Shown: positions 16,399 through 27,459 of the stretch, in pieces | How the letters are laid out: each line of letters opens with the position of its first letter | Position numbering within the stretch: the first letter of the stretch is position 1 | Made by a program: the position numbers and the translations under genes | The notes under the pieces: generated by a model | The model's input: the letters and a program-made list of their open reading frames with translations, nothing else | Database searches by the model: none | Told to the model about the DNA's origin: nothing | NCBI GenBank assembly: GCA_021324355.1 | Contig: JAJPJD010000010.1 | Coordinates: forward strand, 28,360 to 92,359 | From: Actinomycetota bacterium | GTDB lineage: Bacteria > Actinomycetota > Acidimicrobiia > Acidimicrobiales > RAAP-2 | Direction: 5' to 3' | DNA: 64,000 nt

Positions 16399-17675
16399 CG
16401 GCTCAGCGCGGCTCGGTCGACACCTGAGGCGATGTCCCGGCGCACCTGCATCCCCGGCCAGGACACCGCGGCGACGGCGCGGTAGGCGAGGTCCCGGGCC
16501 TCCCCGAGCGTTGGGGCCAGCGCGCCGAACCCGAGCACCCGCCCGCCCGCCGTCCGCCACCCGCCGTCAGGGTCCCGGGCCGTCCCGGCGTGGTACACGG
16601 TGACCCCCTCGACCGGCTCGGCCAGCTGGCCGTCGGGCCCCAGTCCCTCGATGGCCTGTCCGGTGCGCGGCGACTCGGGGTACCCCGGCGCGGCGGCGAC
16701 CACACAGGCGGCAGCGTCGGACACGAAGCCCGGGTCCCCTCGCAGCGTGCCGGTGGCCGCGGCCAGCAGCACCTCTGCCGGGTCGTCGGCGAACCGGGGC
16801 AGCAGCACCTGGGCCTCGGGGTCACCGAAGCGCACGTTGAACTCGAGGACCACCGGTCCCGAGGAGGTCACCATGACCCCGGCGTAGAGGACCCCGCGGT
16901 ACCCCACGCCGCGGCGCGCCAGGGCGGCCAGGGTGGGCTCGACCGCTCGGTCCAGGACCTGGTCGACGACCGGAGGGGGAATCTCCGGTGGCGGCGAGTA
17001 CCCGCCCATGCCTCCGGTGTTGGCCCCCCGGTCCCCATCCCGGGCCCGCTTGAAGTCTCGGGCCGCCGGCAGCGGGACCACCCGCCGGCCGTCGCACAGC
17101 ACGTGCACCGAGCACTCGACGCCGTCCAGGCCCTCTTCGATCACCACCCGCCGGCCAGCGTCGCCGAACGCCCGGCCCGAGAGCTTGGCCTCGACATCGG
17201 CCTCGGCCTCGGACCGGTCCCAGGTGACCAGGACCCCCTTGCCGGCAGCCAGCCCGTCGGTCTTCACCACGAAGGGCCCGGGGAGGCCAGCGAGGAAGTG
17301 ACGGGCAGCAGAGAGGTCGTCGAACACCCCGTAGCGGGCGGTGGGCACGCCGGCCTCCGCCAACACCGACTTCATGAACGCCTTGGATCCCTCGAGGCGG
17401 GCGGCGTCGCGGCCGGGCCCCAGCACCGCCAGGCCGCGAGCCGCCAGCCGGTCGGCCAGCCCGTCGACCAGCGGCCCCTCCGGACCCACCACGGTCAGGT
17501 CGGCCGCGATGTCCTCTGGGGGGGCAGCACTGAGCGAGATCCGATGGCCACCGACCTCGCCTGGCATCCCGGGGTTGCCCGGCGTGACCACCACCTCGGC
17601 ACTGCGGGCCAGGGCGCGGGCCAGCGCGTGCTCCCGGCCCCCACCCCCGACGACGCAAACCCTCAGCGAGGCCAC
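16395..17675 (-). CDS. purD: Phosphoribosylamine--glycine ligase (GARS)
   Basis: A 426-residue ATP-grasp enzyme for purine step 2. VCVVGGGGREHALARAL is at the N-terminus, VVGPEGPLVDG precedes the ATP-grasp domain, and PFVVKTDGLAAGKGVLV is the ATP-binding strand-loop. FNVRFGDPEAQVLLPR carries metal/ATP ligands. The GTG start at 17675 lies four bases after the purA stop, with a weak ribosome site. An upstream ATG at 17747 would overlap purA by 68 bases and adds non-conserved sequence, so I rejected it. Confidence 0.93.
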   Translation of the reverse strand: MASLRVCVVGGGGREHALARALARSAEVVVTPGNPGMPGEVGGHRISLSAAPPEDIAADLTVVGPEGPLVDGLADRLAARGLAVLGPGRDAARLEGSKAFMKSVLAEAGVPTARYGVFDDLSAARHFLAGLPGPFVVKTDGLAAGKGVLVTWDRSEAEADVEAKLSGRAFGDAGRRVVIEEGLDGVECSVHVLCDGRRVVPLPAARDFKRARDGDRGANTGGMGGYSPPPEIPPPVVDQVLDRAVEPTLAALARRGVGYRGVLYAGVMVTSSGPVVLEFNVRFGDPEAQVLLPRFADDPAEVLLAAATGTLRGDPGFVSDAAACVVAAAPGYPESPRTGQAIEGLGPDGQLAEPVEGVTVYHAGTARDPDGGWRTAGGRVLGFGALAPTLGEARDLAYRAVAAVSWPGMQVRRDIASGVDRAALSR

Positions 17676-17679
17676 CGGC

Positions 17680-18963
17680 TCAACGGACGGCGAAGGTGAC
17701 GAACTGCTCGCGCTCGGGCCCGACCCCGACCGTTCGCACCGGCACACCGATCTGGTCGGCCAGGAATGCCACGTAGTCCCGGGCCGCCGCCGGCAGCCCG
17801 TCGACCGAGGTGACCGACGACAGGTCGGTCACCCACCCCGGCAGCTCCTCGTACACCGGGCGCACCCGGTGCAGGGTGGACTGGTGGTAGGGCGGGTAGC
17901 GGTAGGTGACCCCGTCGGCCTCGTAGGCAACGCAGACCTTGACCGTCTCGAAGGTGTCGAGCACGTCCAGCTTGGTGAGAGCCACCTCGGTGAGCGAGTT
18001 GAGCCGGACCGCCTGGCGGAGCATGACCGCGTCGAACCAGCCGCAGCGGCGGCGCCGGCCGGTGTTGGTCCCGAACTCCTGCCCCCGCTCGACCATGAGC
18101 GCGCCGGTGTCGTCGGTGAGCTCGGTCGGGAAGGGGCCGGCCCCGACCCGCGTCACGTACGCCTTGGCGATCCCGATCACCCGGTCGATGTCCCGGGGTC
18201 CGAGCCCCGAACCGGTGCAGGCGCCCCCGGCCACCGGGTTGGAGGAGGTGACGAAGGGGTAGGTCCCGTGGTCCAGGTCGAGGAAGGTGGCCTGGGCCCC
18301 CTCGAGCAGGATGTGCTGCCCCCGAGCCAGCGCCTCGTGGAGCAGGCCGACCGTGTCGGCCACCATCGGGACGATCCGGGGGGCGTAGACGCCAAGGTAG
18401 GTGTCGGCAATCTCCTCGGCCGAGCAGGGCAGGCGGTTGTACACCTTGGCCAGGACCGCGTTCTTCTCCTTGATCGCCACGTCCAGCTTCTGGCGGAAGA
18501 TCTTCGGGTCCATGAGGTCCTGGACCCGGAGCCCGACCCGGGCCGCCTTGTCGGCGTAGGCCGGCCCAATGCCCCGCCGGGTGGTGCCCAGGGCGTTCTT
18601 GCCCAGGAACCGCTCGGTCACCCGGTCGAGCTCCCGGTGGTAGGGCATGATCAGGTGGGCGTCACCGCTCACCTTGAGCCGGCTGGTGTCCACCCCCCGG
18701 GCCTCCAGCGCGTCCAGCTCCTCCAGCAGCACCCCCGGGTCCACCACCACCCCGTTGCCGATCACCGGCGTGGCGCGCTCGTAGAGCACGCCCGAGGGGA
18801 CCAGCTGCAACGCGAAGGCCTCGCCGCCCACCACGATCCGGTGGCCAGCGTTGTGACCGCCCTGGTAGCGGACCACATAGTCCATCTCGGCGGCGAGCAG
18901 GTCGGTGAGCTTGCCCTTCCCCTCGTCGCCCCACTGGGTCCCGACGACCACGGTTGCAGGCAC
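17680..18963 (-). CDS. purA: Adenylosuccinate synthetase
   Basis: A 427-residue GTP-dependent enzyme joining IMP and aspartate on the AMP branch. It has the P-loop-like [14 protein letters not shown] at the N-terminus and [26 protein letters not shown] block and [11 protein letters not shown] follow. I chose the GTG at 18963, with GGAGGG at a suitable distance upstream, giving the family's usual length; the upstream TTG at 18999 adds only a non-conserved leader. It is first in the purA-purD-purB-purC-purS-purQ run. Confidence 0.95.
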   Translation of the reverse strand: MPATVVVGTQWGDEGKGKLTDLLAAEMDYVVRYQGGHNAGHRIVVGGEAFALQLVPSGVLYERATPVIGNGVVVDPGVLLEELDALEARGVDTSRLKVSGDAHLIMPYHRELDRVTERFLGKNALGTTRRGIGPAYADKAARVGLRVQDLMDPKIFRQKLDVAIKEKNAVLAKVYNRLPCSAEEIADTYLGVYAPRIVPMVADTVGLLHEALARGQHILLEGAQATFLDLDHGTYPFVTSSNPVAGGACTGSGLGPRDIDRVIGIAKAYVTRVGAGPFPTELTDDTGALMVERGQEFGTNTGRRRRCGWFDAVMLRQAVRLNSLTEVALTKLDVLDTFETVKVCVAYEADGVTYRYPPYHQSTLHRVRPVYEELPGWVTDLSSVTSVDGLPAAARDYVAFLADQIGVPVRTVGVGPEREQFVTFAVR

Positions 18964-19054
18964 CGCCCGCCCTCCGTCGATGGCTGGTGAGAACGACAAA
19001 CTCTACCGTGGCCGGGGGGACCCACGGACCTGGCCTCGGTCCTAGCATGGCTCC

Positions 19055-19492
19055 ATGGTCGCAGCGGCCGCCGTGGTCAGCGCCTCCGAGGAGACCGTGG
19101 TCGTCGTCCTGGCGGTGGTGTTCGCCGGGCTGTGCTTCGCCCGGACCGCCACGTTCCGCCGGCGGCTGGGCCGGAGCCCGTGGGGGATCCACCCCAACCT
19201 GTGGCTGGTGATCGGGTTCCTGCTCGGGCCGATCGGCGCCTTCCTGGCCCTGGTGGCCTGTGCCACCACCCGGGTCGGCCCGGCGTTCGGCCCCGCTCCC
19301 GCGGGCCCGTTCGGCCCCGCTCCCCCGCCGGCACCGCCAGCGCCGGACAGTCCGCCCCCCGGCTGGTACCCCGACCCCTCGGGCCACCACGAGTACCGCT
19401 TCTTCACCGGCGTCGACTGGACCGCCGACGTGGTCGACAACGGGAGGCATTCCATCGAGCCCCTGCCGCCCCCACCGCCGAACCCGGGCTGA
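19055..19492 (+). CDS. Small membrane protein with C-terminal DUF2510 domain
   Basis: A 145-residue protein. Two hydrophobic helices lie at about 14-28 (VVVVLAVVFAGLCFA) and 50-69 (LWLVIGFLLGPIGAFLALVA). A Pro/Ala-rich linker and a DUF2510 motif (PPGWYPDPSGHHEYRFFTG...WTADV) follow near 100-128. DUF2510 domains are common in actinobacterial membrane proteins; their role is not established. It is divergent from purA and convergent with clpB, ending 11 bases from the clpB stop. Confidence 0.75.
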   Translation: MVAAAAVVSASEETVVVVLAVVFAGLCFARTATFRRRLGRSPWGIHPNLWLVIGFLLGPIGAFLALVACATTRVGPAFGPAPAGPFGPAPPPAPPAPDSPPPGWYPDPSGHHEYRFFTGVDWTADVVDNGRHSIEPLPPPPPNPG

Positions 19493-19503
19493 CCTCGACG
19501 GAG

Positions 19504-21993
19504 TCAGCGCAGGGTGAGCTGGCCGTCCTGCACGTCGACCGTGATGGTCGAGCCTTCCGTGTACTTCCCGGACAGCAGATCCAGGGCCAAGCGGTCCTCC
19601 AGCTCCTTTTGGATCACTCGCCGCAGGGGCCGAGCGCCGAACGCCGGGTCGTAGCCGGCCCGGGCCAGCCACTCCTCGGCCGCCGGGGTCACCGAGAGCG
19701 CGAGCCGGCGGGCGGCCAGCCTGGTCCGCAGGCGTGACAACTGGATGCCGACGATGATCCGCAAGTCCGCCTCGGTGAGGGAGCGGAACCGGACGATCTC
19801 GTCGATCCGGTTCACGAACTCGGGCTTGAAGAAGTCCGCCGGATCCCCGGGAAGGTTGGAGGTCATGATGAGCACGGTGTTGGTGAAGTCCACCGTGCGC
19901 CCCTGGCCGTCGGTCAGCCGGCCGTCCTCGAGCACCTGCAGCAAGATGTTGAACACGTCGGGATGGGCCTTCTCGATCTCGTCGAGCAGGACCACGGCGT
20001 AGGGACGGCGCCGCACCGCCTCGGTGAGCTGCCCTCCCTCCTCGTAGCCGACGTAGCCGGGTGGGGCACCGACCAGGCGCGAGACGGCGTGCTTCTCCAT
20101 GTACTCGCTCATGTCGATCCGAACCATGGCCCGGTCGTCGTCGAACAAGAACTCGGCCAGGGCCCGAGCCAGCTCGGTCTTGCCCACCCCGGTCGGCCCG
20201 AGGAACAGGAAGGACCCGATCGGCCGGCGGGGGTCCGACAGTCCGGCTCGGCTCCGCCGGATCGCGTTCGCCACCGCGCTCACTGCCTCGTCCTGGCCAA
20301 CCACCCGGGCGTGCAGGGCATCTTCCATCCGGACCAGCTTGGCGATCTCGCCCTCGAGCAGGCGGCTGACCGGGACGCCGGTCCAACGGCTCACCACCTC
20401 GGCAACGTCCTCGGCGTCAACCTCCTCCTTCAAGAACCGCTGGGTGCTCTGGAGCTTGGCCAGCTCCTCGGTGGCCGCGTCGATCTTGCGCTCCAGCTCG
20501 GGGAGCTCGCCGTAGCGGACCGCGGCCGCGCCGGTGAGATCCCCGTCGCGCTCGAGCCGCTCGGCCCGACCCTTGGCGTCCTCGTACTGGTCCTTCAGGT
20601 CACCGATGGCCTCGATGGCTGCCTTCTCGGCCTGCCAGTGGGCGGTCATGGCGTTGGCCTGCTCGTTCAGCTCGGCCAGCTCGGCCTCGAGGCGCCCCAG
20701 GCGCTCGACCGAGGCCTCATCGGACTCCTTCTCCAAGGCGACCTTCTCGATCTCGAGCTGGCGGATGCGGCGGATGACCACGTCGAGCTCGGTCGGCATC
20801 GAGTCGATCTCGATCCGGAGCCGGCTGGCGGCCTCGTCGATCAGGTCGATGGCCTTGTCGGGGAGGAAGCGGCCCGAGACGTAGCGGTCCGAGAGCATCG
20901 CCGCCGCAACCAACGCGGCATCTTGGATCCGGACCCGGTGGTGGTTTTCGTAGCGCTCCTTCAGGCCGCGCAAGATCGCGATGGTGTCCTCGACCGAGGG
21001 CTGCTCGACATAGACCGGCTGGAACCGCCGCTCGAGGGCAGCGTCCTTCTCGATGTACTGCCGGTACTCGTCGAGCGTGGTCGCCCCGATCAGGCGCAGC
21101 TCGCCCCGGGCCAGCAGGGGCTTGACCATGTTCCCGGCGTCCATCGCGCCCTCGGCGGCCCCCGCCCCGACCAAGGTGTGCAGCTCGTCGATAAAGGTGA
21201 TCACCTGGCCGTTGGAGTCCGTGATCTCCTTCAGCACCGCCTTGAGGCGCTCTTCGAACTCGCCTCGGTACTTCGCCCCGGCGACCATGGCGGACAGGTC
21301 GAGCGCGATCAGCCGCTTGTTCTTGAGGCTTTCGGGGACGTCACCCTCGACGATCCGGTTGGCCAGCCCCTCGACGATGGCGGTCTTGCCGACACCGGGC
21401 TCGCCAATGAGCACCGGGTTGTTCTTGGTCCGCCGGGACAGCACCTGGATGACCCGGCGGATCTCCTCGTCGCGGCCGATGACCGGATCGAGCCGGCCTC
21501 GGCGGGCGGCTTCGGTGAGGTCGCGGCCGTAGCGCTCGAGCGCCTGGAAGGTCTCCTCGGGGTTGGGTGAGGTCACCCGGTGGCTGCCCCGGACATCTCG
21601 CAGCGCACCCAGCAGCTGCTCCCGGTCGGTGCCGAGCTCGTCAGCGAAGGCCAGCAGCAGGTGCTCGATCGACAGGTAGTCGTCGCCCAGGTCGGCGCGC
21701 AGCCGGTCGGCTGCCTCGAGGCCTTCTCGGGCCGCCCGACCCAGCCCTGGCTCCTGACCGCCAACTGCCCGAGGCAGTTTGCGGCGAGCCTCGGCCAGTC
21801 GGGCGGCAACCTCGTCGGGAGAGACGCCGACCCGCTGGAGGACTGGGCGGGCGATGGTGTCGGGGTCGGCCAGCACGGCCGAGAGCAGATGGGCCGGGGT
21901 GATCTCGGGGTTGTTCGCCTCGGCGGCCATCCGGGTCGCGTTGGCGAAGGCCGCCCGGGTCTTCTCGGTCCAGCGTTGGGGGTCAAGCGTCAT
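19504..21993 (-). CDS. clpB: ATP-dependent disaggregase ClpB
   Basis: An 829-residue Hsp100 protein that rescues aggregated proteins together with DnaK. It has a Clp N-domain (1-~145) and AAA1 with Walker A GEPGVGKT and [15 protein letters not shown]. The coiled-coil M-domain (~385-500) is rich in charged heptads and precedes AAA2 with GPTGVGKT and [21 protein letters not shown]. The M-domain separates it from ClpC and ClpA. It is slightly shorter than the usual ~860. It follows hspR by 39 bases and is likely the last gene of the heat-shock operon. Confidence 0.95.
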   Translation of the reverse strand: MTLDPQRWTEKTRAAFANATRMAAEANNPEITPAHLLSAVLADPDTIARPVLQRVGVSPDEVAARLAEARRKLPRAVGGQEPGLGRAAREGLEAADRLRADLGDDYLSIEHLLLAFADELGTDREQLLGALRDVRGSHRVTSPNPEETFQALERYGRDLTEAARRGRLDPVIGRDEEIRRVIQVLSRRTKNNPVLIGEPGVGKTAIVEGLANRIVEGDVPESLKNKRLIALDLSAMVAGAKYRGEFEERLKAVLKEITDSNGQVITFIDELHTLVGAGAAEGAMDAGNMVKPLLARGELRLIGATTLDEYRQYIEKDAALERRFQPVYVEQPSVEDTIAILRGLKERYENHHRVRIQDAALVAAAMLSDRYVSGRFLPDKAIDLIDEAASRLRIEIDSMPTELDVVIRRIRQLEIEKVALEKESDEASVERLGRLEAELAELNEQANAMTAHWQAEKAAIEAIGDLKDQYEDAKGRAERLERDGDLTGAAAVRYGELPELERKIDAATEELAKLQSTQRFLKEEVDAEDVAEVVSRWTGVPVSRLLEGEIAKLVRMEDALHARVVGQDEAVSAVANAIRRSRAGLSDPRRPIGSFLFLGPTGVGKTELARALAEFLFDDDRAMVRIDMSEYMEKHAVSRLVGAPPGYVGYEEGGQLTEAVRRRPYAVVLLDEIEKAHPDVFNILLQVLEDGRLTDGQGRTVDFTNTVLIMTSNLPGDPADFFKPEFVNRIDEIVRFRSLTEADLRIIVGIQLSRLRTRLAARRLALSVTPAAEEWLARAGYDPAFGARPLRRVIQKELEDRLALDLLSGKYTEGSTITVDVQDGQLTLR

Positions 21994-22032
21994 GGTCGGT
22001 CCTGCCTCGTCAACTCCTCTGCACCGGGCGGC

Positions 22033-22464
22033 TCATCGGGCCGCATTCCTCGGCGTCGGCCGGTAGGGGATGGGGGCCTGGTCGAGCGGCACCAGGTCCC
22101 GGCGGTAGTAGCGGTGGGCGCGCTCGAGCGCCTCGTTGGCTTCCCGCCGCACCTGGTCAAGCTGGGCCCGAAGTCGACGGACCTCTGCCTCGAGCTCGAG
22201 CACACGACGGACTCCTTCCAGGTTCACGCCCGCCGCGGTGAGCTCTTGGATTCGCCGGAGCCGAGCCAGATCGAGATCGCTGAACCGACGCGACCCGCCG
22301 GGGGTCCGGACCGGCTCCAAGAGACCCTTGCGCTCGTAGACACGAAGGGTCTGGGGATGCACTCCCGCCAGCTCGGCGGCCACTGAGATCACGTACACCG
22401 CTCGGTGCTCGGGCATCGCGCCGTCAACGGCGCCGTCGCGATCCCGCAGGGTCGGCGTGTCCAT
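22033..22464 (-). CDS. hspR: Heat-shock repressor HspR (MerR family)
   Basis: A 143-residue regulator. After a short leader comes the MerR helix-turn-helix YVISVAAELAGVHPQTLRVY, then ERKGLLEPVRTPGGSRRFS and a coiled-coil dimerisation segment. HspR represses the dnaK operon and clpB with DnaK as co-repressor, binding HAIR inverted repeats. The ATG at 22464 lies just after the dnaJ TAA, with GGAGG ten bases upstream; ATG 22419 is an alternative. The gene order dnaK-grpE-dnaJ-hspR is a hallmark of actinobacteria. Confidence 0.93.
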   Translation of the reverse strand: MDTPTLRDRDGAVDGAMPEHRAVYVISVAAELAGVHPQTLRVYERKGLLEPVRTPGGSRRFSDLDLARLRRIQELTAAGVNLEGVRRVLELEAEVRRLRAQLDQVRREANEALERAHRYYRRDLVPLDQAPIPYRPTPRNAAR

Positions 22465-22468
22465 CTCC

Positions 22469-23569
22469 TTAGACCTCCTCCAGCCGCTCACGCGGCGCTG
22501 GGTCGGTGACCGCGGCGAGCGACTCGACCGCCGCCCGCTGCTCTTCGGTCAGGGAGCGGGGCACCACCACGTCCACCTTCACCAGCAGGTCGCCCGGTTT
22601 CGAACCGTTGCGGCCGGCTGGGACGCCGTGGCCTTTCACCCGCAGCACCGTCCCCGGCGCGGTGCCGGCCGGAACGCGGACTCGAACCGGCTCGTCCAGG
22701 GTGGGCACGGTGATCACGGTGCCCAGCGCGGCCTCCGGAAAGGTGATCGGGACCGTATAGGTCAGGTTGTTCCCCCGTCGGCCGAACTTGGGGTGCGGGC
22801 GCACGTGCACCGACACGTAGAGGTCACCGGGAGGAGCCATGCCCTGCCCAGGAGCACCTCGCCCTTTCACCCGGATGCGCTGGCCATCCTCGACCCCGGG
22901 GGGGATCCGCACCTTGACCTGGCGGTTCCGGCGCTCGGTCCCGGTCCCAGCACAGGTCGGACACGGTGTGTCCACCACCCGTCCCCGGCCGTTGCAGCGT
23001 GGGCAGATGGTGGACAGCGAGAACAGCCCCTGATTGTCGTCCAACGTCCCGCGGCCGCCGCAGCGCTCGCACACATGCGTCGAGGTCCCAGGCGCAGCGC
23101 CCGTCCCGTTGCAGGTCCGGCAGCGAGCGTCCTGGGGCACGTTGACTGAGGTGGTGACGCCGCGCACCGCGTCCTCGAACGACAGGTGCAGCTCGGCCTC
23201 GACATCGGCACCCCGCTGCGGCCCCGCGGTCCGACGCCGCCCTCGACCAAACAGGCCTCCGAACAGGTCGCCGAGGTCGCCCAGGTCTTCGACTCGGAAG
23301 GTCGTGCCCCCGCCCGGACCACCGAAGCCGCCAGCCATCGGACCGAGGCGGCGGGCCTCGTCGTACTCCTTGCGGGTGGCGGGATCGCCCAGGACGTCAT
23401 GAGCGGCCGAGATCTCCTTGAACCGCTCCTCGGACCCTGGATTAGCGTCCGGGTGGTACTGCTTGGCCAGTTTGCGGTAGGCGCGCGTGATCTCCTTGTC
23501 GGAGGCCGTGGGTGGCACTCCGAGGATCTTGTAGTAGTCCTTCTCGAACCACTCCCGCTGGACCGGCAA
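22469..23569 (-). CDS. dnaJ: Chaperone protein DnaJ
   Basis: A 366-residue type I Hsp40. The J domain (about 10-72) carries HPD in YHPDANPG, followed by a Gly/Phe-rich linker (PMAGGFGGPGGGTTF). Four CxxCxGxG zinc repeats come next (CRTCNGTG, CERCGGRG, CPRCNGRG, CPTCAGTG), then the substrate-binding C-terminal domain. Translation appears to begin at TTG 23569, one base after the grpE stop, with AGAGG upstream. No nearby ATG or GTG would keep the J domain. Confidence 0.95.
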   Translation of the reverse strand: MPVQREWFEKDYYKILGVPPTASDKEITRAYRKLAKQYHPDANPGSEERFKEISAAHDVLGDPATRKEYDEARRLGPMAGGFGGPGGGTTFRVEDLGDLGDLFGGLFGRGRRRTAGPQRGADVEAELHLSFEDAVRGVTTSVNVPQDARCRTCNGTGAAPGTSTHVCERCGGRGTLDDNQGLFSLSTICPRCNGRGRVVDTPCPTCAGTGTERRNRQVKVRIPPGVEDGQRIRVKGRGAPGQGMAPPGDLYVSVHVRPHPKFGRRGNNLTYTVPITFPEAALGTVITVPTLDEPVRVRVPAGTAPGTVLRVKGHGVPAGRNGSKPGDLLVKVDVVVPRSLTEEQRAAVESLAAVTDPAPRERLEEV

Positions 23570-23570
23570 C

Positions 23571-24305
23571 TCAGCCTCTCACCCTGACCATGGCCGCCCG
23601 CAGGGTCTGACCCCGCCACCGGTAGCCGGGACGCATGACCTCGGCCACCGTGGGGCCGCCCTCCTCCGCTGGCGGCGCACCTTCGCTGACGACATGGGCC
23701 ACTGCCTCGTGGACGGAGGGATCGAATGCCACCTCGACCGCGTCGACCCGCTCCAGGCCCTCCTTGGCCAGGATGTCGAGCAGCTGGCTTCGAGCCTGGT
23801 GCAGCGCGTCCAGCGCCGCTGGCGGCCGCTCAGCAGCTGCCCCGTCCTGCGCCTCCTCCTGCTCGCACGCACCCTCTTGGGGGGTGGTGCCGAGGTGGGC
23901 GATGGCCAGATCCAGGGTGTCGAGGACCGGCAGGAGCTTGCGCACCAGGTCCGACACCGCCCGAGCACCCAACTCCTCCTGCTGGCGGAGGACCCGCTTG
24001 CGGGAGTTGGCGAAGTCGGCCTGGGAACGCTGGAAAGCAGCCAGGTACTCGTCGCGCTCGGCGGTCAGCGCGGCGACATCGGTGAGGATCGTCTCAGAGG
24101 CCTGGGACAGTTGGTCCGCGACCCCTTCGGTCGGCTGGCCGGCTTCCGGCTGCTCCGACCAGACATCGGCGTCGGAACCCTCCGCCAACCGGCCTTCGAC
24201 GCCGTCCGCGCCGGGCCCTTGCTCCTCGGTCCCGTCAACGGCCTCGCCGATCGCCTCGACCTCGCCGCCGGGGACAGAAAGGTCGCGCTCGGGTCGAGAG
24301 GTCAT
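23571..24305 (-). CDS. grpE: Nucleotide exchange factor GrpE
   Basis: A 244-residue co-chaperone that releases ADP from DnaK. The first ~75 residues are acidic and disordered. A long coiled coil follows ([33 protein letters not shown]), then a C-terminal beta domain ending near [20 protein letters not shown]. An insertion rich in Glu/Gln/Ala (about 130-155) lengthens it slightly. The ATG overlaps the dnaK stop by four bases (ATGA). Confidence 0.93.
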   Translation of the reverse strand: MTSRPERDLSVPGGEVEAIGEAVDGTEEQGPGADGVEGRLAEGSDADVWSEQPEAGQPTEGVADQLSQASETILTDVAALTAERDEYLAAFQRSQADFANSRKRVLRQQEELGARAVSDLVRKLLPVLDTLDLAIAHLGTTPQEGACEQEEAQDGAAAERPPAALDALHQARSQLLDILAKEGLERVDAVEVAFDPSVHEAVAHVVSEGAPPAEEGGPTVAEVMRPGYRWRGQTLRAAMVRVRG

Positions 24306-26131
24306 TTCTCGTCGACGATCTCGGCGTCCACGACCTCCTCGTCAGCCGCCTCGCTGCGAGCCTGTGCAGTGGCACCGTCGGCCGCGCTGGCCTGCGACGC
24401 CTGTTCGTAGAGGCGCTGCGAGAAGCTCTGGCTAGCGGTCACCAGTTTCTCGGTGGCCGTCTTGATGGCCTCGACATCCGAACCGCTGAGCGCGTCCTTC
24501 ACGCCCTGGAGTGCCGAGTTCACGGCCTCTCGCTCCGAACCCTCGATCTTGTCACCCTGCTCTCGTAGGAGCTTCTCGGTCTGGTAGACGAGCGTGTCGG
24601 CAGTGTTGCGGACCTCTGCCTCCTCCCGCCGCCTCCGATCTTCCTCGGCGTGAGCCTCGGCGTCCCGGATCATGCGCTCGATGTCTTCCTTACTGAGCGC
24701 CGACTGACCAGTGATGGTCATCGACTGCTCCTTGCCGGTGGCCTTGTCCTGTGCTGCGACGTGGACGATCCCGTTGGCGTCGATATCGAAGGTCACCTCG
24801 ATCTGCGGGATGCCCCGAGGCGCCGGTGGCAGGTCGACCAGCTGGAACTTGCCCAGCGTCTTGTTGTACATCGCCATCTCCCGCTCACCCTGGAGCACGT
24901 GGATCTCCACCGATGGCTGGTTGTCCTCCGCAGTCGTGAAGATCTCCGAACGCTTCGTCGGGATCGTGGTGTTCCGTTCGATGAGGCGGTGCATGACGCC
25001 GCCCTTGGTCTCGATCCCGAGGCTGAGCGGGGTGACGTCGAGCAGCAGCACGTCTTTGACCTCACCCTTCAGCACGCCGGCCTGCACGGCTGCGCCGACT
25101 GCGACCACCTCGTCAGGGTTCACCCCCTTGTGCGGCTCCTTGCCAGTGAGGGAGTGGACCAGCTCCTGGATTGCCGGCATCCGGGTCGACCCGCCGACCA
25201 GCACCACGTGGTCGATGTCGGACGTCTTGAGTCCGGCGTCCTTGATCGCCGCCTCGAAGGGCCCCTTGCACTGCTCGACCAGGTCGGCGGTCAATTCGTT
25301 GAACTTGGCCCGCGTCAACTTCACATCCAGGTGCTTGGGTCCTTCGGAGGTCGCAGTGATGAATGGCAGGTTGATCTGGGTCTCCTGCAATGAGGAGAGC
25401 TCGATCTTGGCCTTCTCCGCCCCCTCCTTCAGACGCTGCATCGCCATCTTGTCCACCGAGAGGTCGACACCCTCGGTGTCCTTGAACGACTTGACCAGCC
25501 AGTCAATGATCTTCTGGTCCCAGTCGTCACCACCCAGGTGGGTGTTGCCCGAGGTCGACTTCACTTCGAACACGCCCTCGCCGATCTCGAGGATCGAAAC
25601 GTCGAACGTTCCTCCACCTAGGTCGAAGACCAAGACGGTCTGATCCTTGTCTTCCTTGTCGAGCCCATAGGCCAGAGCGGCTGCGGTCGGCTCGTTGATG
25701 ATGCGGAGCACCTCGAGACCGGCGATCTGCCCCGCTTCCTTGGTCGCGGTCCTCTGCGCGTCGTCGAAGTACGCCGGGACGGTGATCACTGCCTGCGTCA
25801 CAGTGTCGCCCAGGTAGGCCTCGGCGTCTCGCTTCAGTTTGCCGAGGATCCGGGCCGAGATCTCCTGGGCCGTGTACTTCTTCCCGTCGATGTCGATGGT
25901 CCAGTTCGTCCCCATGTGGCGCTTGACCGAGCGGATGGTTCGCTCGGGGTTGGTGATCGCCTGGCGCTTGGCGACCTCGCCGACCAGCACTTCGCCGCTC
26001 TTGGCGAACCCCACCACCGACGGCGTGGTCCGACTCCCCTCGGCATTGGGGATGACGACCGGTTCGCCGGCCTCCAGCACGCTGACCACGGAGTTCGTCG
26101 TCCCGAGGTCGATCCCTACCGCTTTGGCCAT
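24302..26131 (-). CDS. dnaK: Chaperone protein DnaK (Hsp70)
   Basis: A 609-residue Hsp70. The N-terminus is [16 protein letters not shown] with the phosphate-1 loop. [17 protein letters not shown] and [14 protein letters not shown] mark the other nucleotide-binding motifs, and the linker is [15 protein letters not shown]. The C-terminal lid ends in an [11 protein letters not shown] acidic tail. The ATG at 26131 has AGAGGAGAGG upstream; the longer frame to 26263 is leader sequence that overlaps the promoter. It leads the heat-shock operon and recruits DnaJ, GrpE and ClpB from the same transcript. Confidence 0.97.
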   Translation of the reverse strand: MAKAVGIDLGTTNSVVSVLEAGEPVVIPNAEGSRTTPSVVGFAKSGEVLVGEVAKRQAITNPERTIRSVKRHMGTNWTIDIDGKKYTAQEISARILGKLKRDAEAYLGDTVTQAVITVPAYFDDAQRTATKEAGQIAGLEVLRIINEPTAAALAYGLDKEDKDQTVLVFDLGGGTFDVSILEIGEGVFEVKSTSGNTHLGGDDWDQKIIDWLVKSFKDTEGVDLSVDKMAMQRLKEGAEKAKIELSSLQETQINLPFITATSEGPKHLDVKLTRAKFNELTADLVEQCKGPFEAAIKDAGLKTSDIDHVVLVGGSTRMPAIQELVHSLTGKEPHKGVNPDEVVAVGAAVQAGVLKGEVKDVLLLDVTPLSLGIETKGGVMHRLIERNTTIPTKRSEIFTTAEDNQPSVEIHVLQGEREMAMYNKTLGKFQLVDLPPAPRGIPQIEVTFDIDANGIVHVAAQDKATGKEQSMTITGQSALSKEDIERMIRDAEAHAEEDRRRREEAEVRNTADTLVYQTEKLLREQGDKIEGSEREAVNSALQGVKDALSGSDVEAIKTATEKLVTASQSFSQRLYEQASQASAADGATAQARSEAADEEVVDAEIVDEK

Positions 26132-26253
26132 GCCCTTGCCTCTCCTCTTTTGTTTTTTGTTGTTCTTGTTGGCTGTGTGTGTTCGTGCTCCTGGTCCGGT
26201 GGTCCCAGGAGCGTTGCGATCCACCCTTGGCGCTCGCGCACCTGACGGAATGA

Positions 26254-26284
26254 AGTATATCAAACCTGATCGAACTTATATCAA
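26254..26284 (-). promoter_or_regulatory. dnaK operon promoter with 21-bp-spaced direct repeats (candidate HspR site)
   Basis: Reading toward dnaK, TTGATA (26279-26284) and TATACT (26254-26259) are 19 bases apart in a markedly AT-rich patch, a vegetative-type promoter. The heptamer TTGATAT occurs at 26278-26284 and again at 26257-26263, exactly 21 bases apart. CTTGATA-N7-GATCAGG overlaps the first copy and is a degenerate match to the HspR (HAIR) consensus CTTGAGT-N7-ACTCAAG. HspR binding here is inference. Confidence 0.55.
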
Positions 26285-26380
26285 GTTTTTACTCACAACT
26301 TATTCACCCTGGTGGCGCCACCAATTTGTGGCCCGCCAACTGGCCCGGAGACCAACCGAGCGTCGGCGACTGGGGGAGGT

Positions 26381-27358
26381 TCAGCTGGGGGCGGCAGCCC
26401 GACCCTGGCCACCGCGGCGAGCGCGGAACGGCTCGCCCAGCTGGGCCAGCAGGGTTCGCAGCTCGAGGCCGGACTCCTCCACCGGCACTGGCCGGCCGGC
26501 AAGGCCGGTGGCACAAGCCGGGGCGGCCGGGTTCGGGAACCGGGCCCGGCCGGCCAGCACGTCCCAGACCGTGAGGACCACTCCGAGGTTGAGGCCGAGC
26601 GCGCCCTGGGGCGAGTGGTGGATCCGATGGTAGGCGGGGCTCACGATGACCTTCCCGATCGGACCGAAGGTCCACGGCACGTTGGCATGGGACAGGGTGC
26701 CCACGCACACGTACCCGGTGATCAGGGCCGGGGCCACCTCCCGGTCCCCGACCAGCACCACCACCGGGAGGGTGGCCAAGAAGAACCCGGCCAGGTGGCT
26801 GAGGGGGTGCGCTCGGAAGGCGGTCAGCACGTTCAGTTCCTCCTGGCTGTGGTGAAGGGCGTGAAACCGCCACAGCGGCTCGAGGCGGTGGTCGGCCCAG
26901 TGGGCCAGCCAGTTCCCCGCGTCCATGAGGACCACGGTGAGGGCGAACAACGCCGGCCGAGGCCAGCTGGCAGTGCCGCCGAGCTCCATCCAGCGGGCGT
27001 GGAAGGCGAGCAGCGACCCGAACGCCACCGAGAGCAGGGTCATGATCGGGACCGCCACGGTCAGGTGGACCAAGAGGTACCCGGCGTCATGGGCGAGGCC
27101 GGCAGTCACCTCCCGACGACCGTCTGCCGGCCACAGCCGCTCGCACACCAGCGCGACCGCCACCACGACCACCACCGCCGGCGCCACCAGTTCGGCCCGT
27201 CCGAGGGCCAGAACCCGGCCCAGGCTTCCCTGCCGCTCGAGCGTCGCGACCGCATACCACACCAAGCCGGCGGTGGCGGCGGCAACCCCGAACGTCGGCA
27301 GGTACACGCGGCGAGCTGGCGTGACAGCCGAACCGCCGGCGGCCACGGTGACCGTCAT
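26381..27358 (-). CDS. Sterol desaturase / fatty-acid hydroxylase family membrane protein
   Basis: A 325-residue integral membrane di-iron enzyme. Several hydrophobic helices precede a histidine cluster: HWADH, FHALHH and HRIHH, the three-box arrangement of the fatty-acid hydroxylase superfamily. It likely hydroxylates or desaturates a lipid or sterol-like substrate; the substrate is unknown. The C-terminal ~45 residues are hydrophilic and basic. It lies upstream of the dnaK promoter in the same direction, but a 249-base gap and a promoter separate them. Confidence 0.85.
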   Translation of the reverse strand: MTVTVAAGGSAVTPARRVYLPTFGVAAATAGLVWYAVATLERQGSLGRVLALGRAELVAPAVVVVVAVALVCERLWPADGRREVTAGLAHDAGYLLVHLTVAVPIMTLLSVAFGSLLAFHARWMELGGTASWPRPALFALTVVLMDAGNWLAHWADHRLEPLWRFHALHHSQEELNVLTAFRAHPLSHLAGFFLATLPVVVLVGDREVAPALITGYVCVGTLSHANVPWTFGPIGKVIVSPAYHRIHHSPQGALGLNLGVVLTVWDVLAGRARFPNPAAPACATGLAGRPVPVEESGLELRTLLAQLGEPFRARRGGQGRAAAPS

Positions 27359-27459
27359 CGCCGGCGGCCCTTCGGACTCCCCACCTCCGGTGCTACGTGG
27401 GTCCGGCCGTTCCGGATTCCCTGTGCCCCGCTGAGCCGGGCCGACGGTACGCTGCCGTC

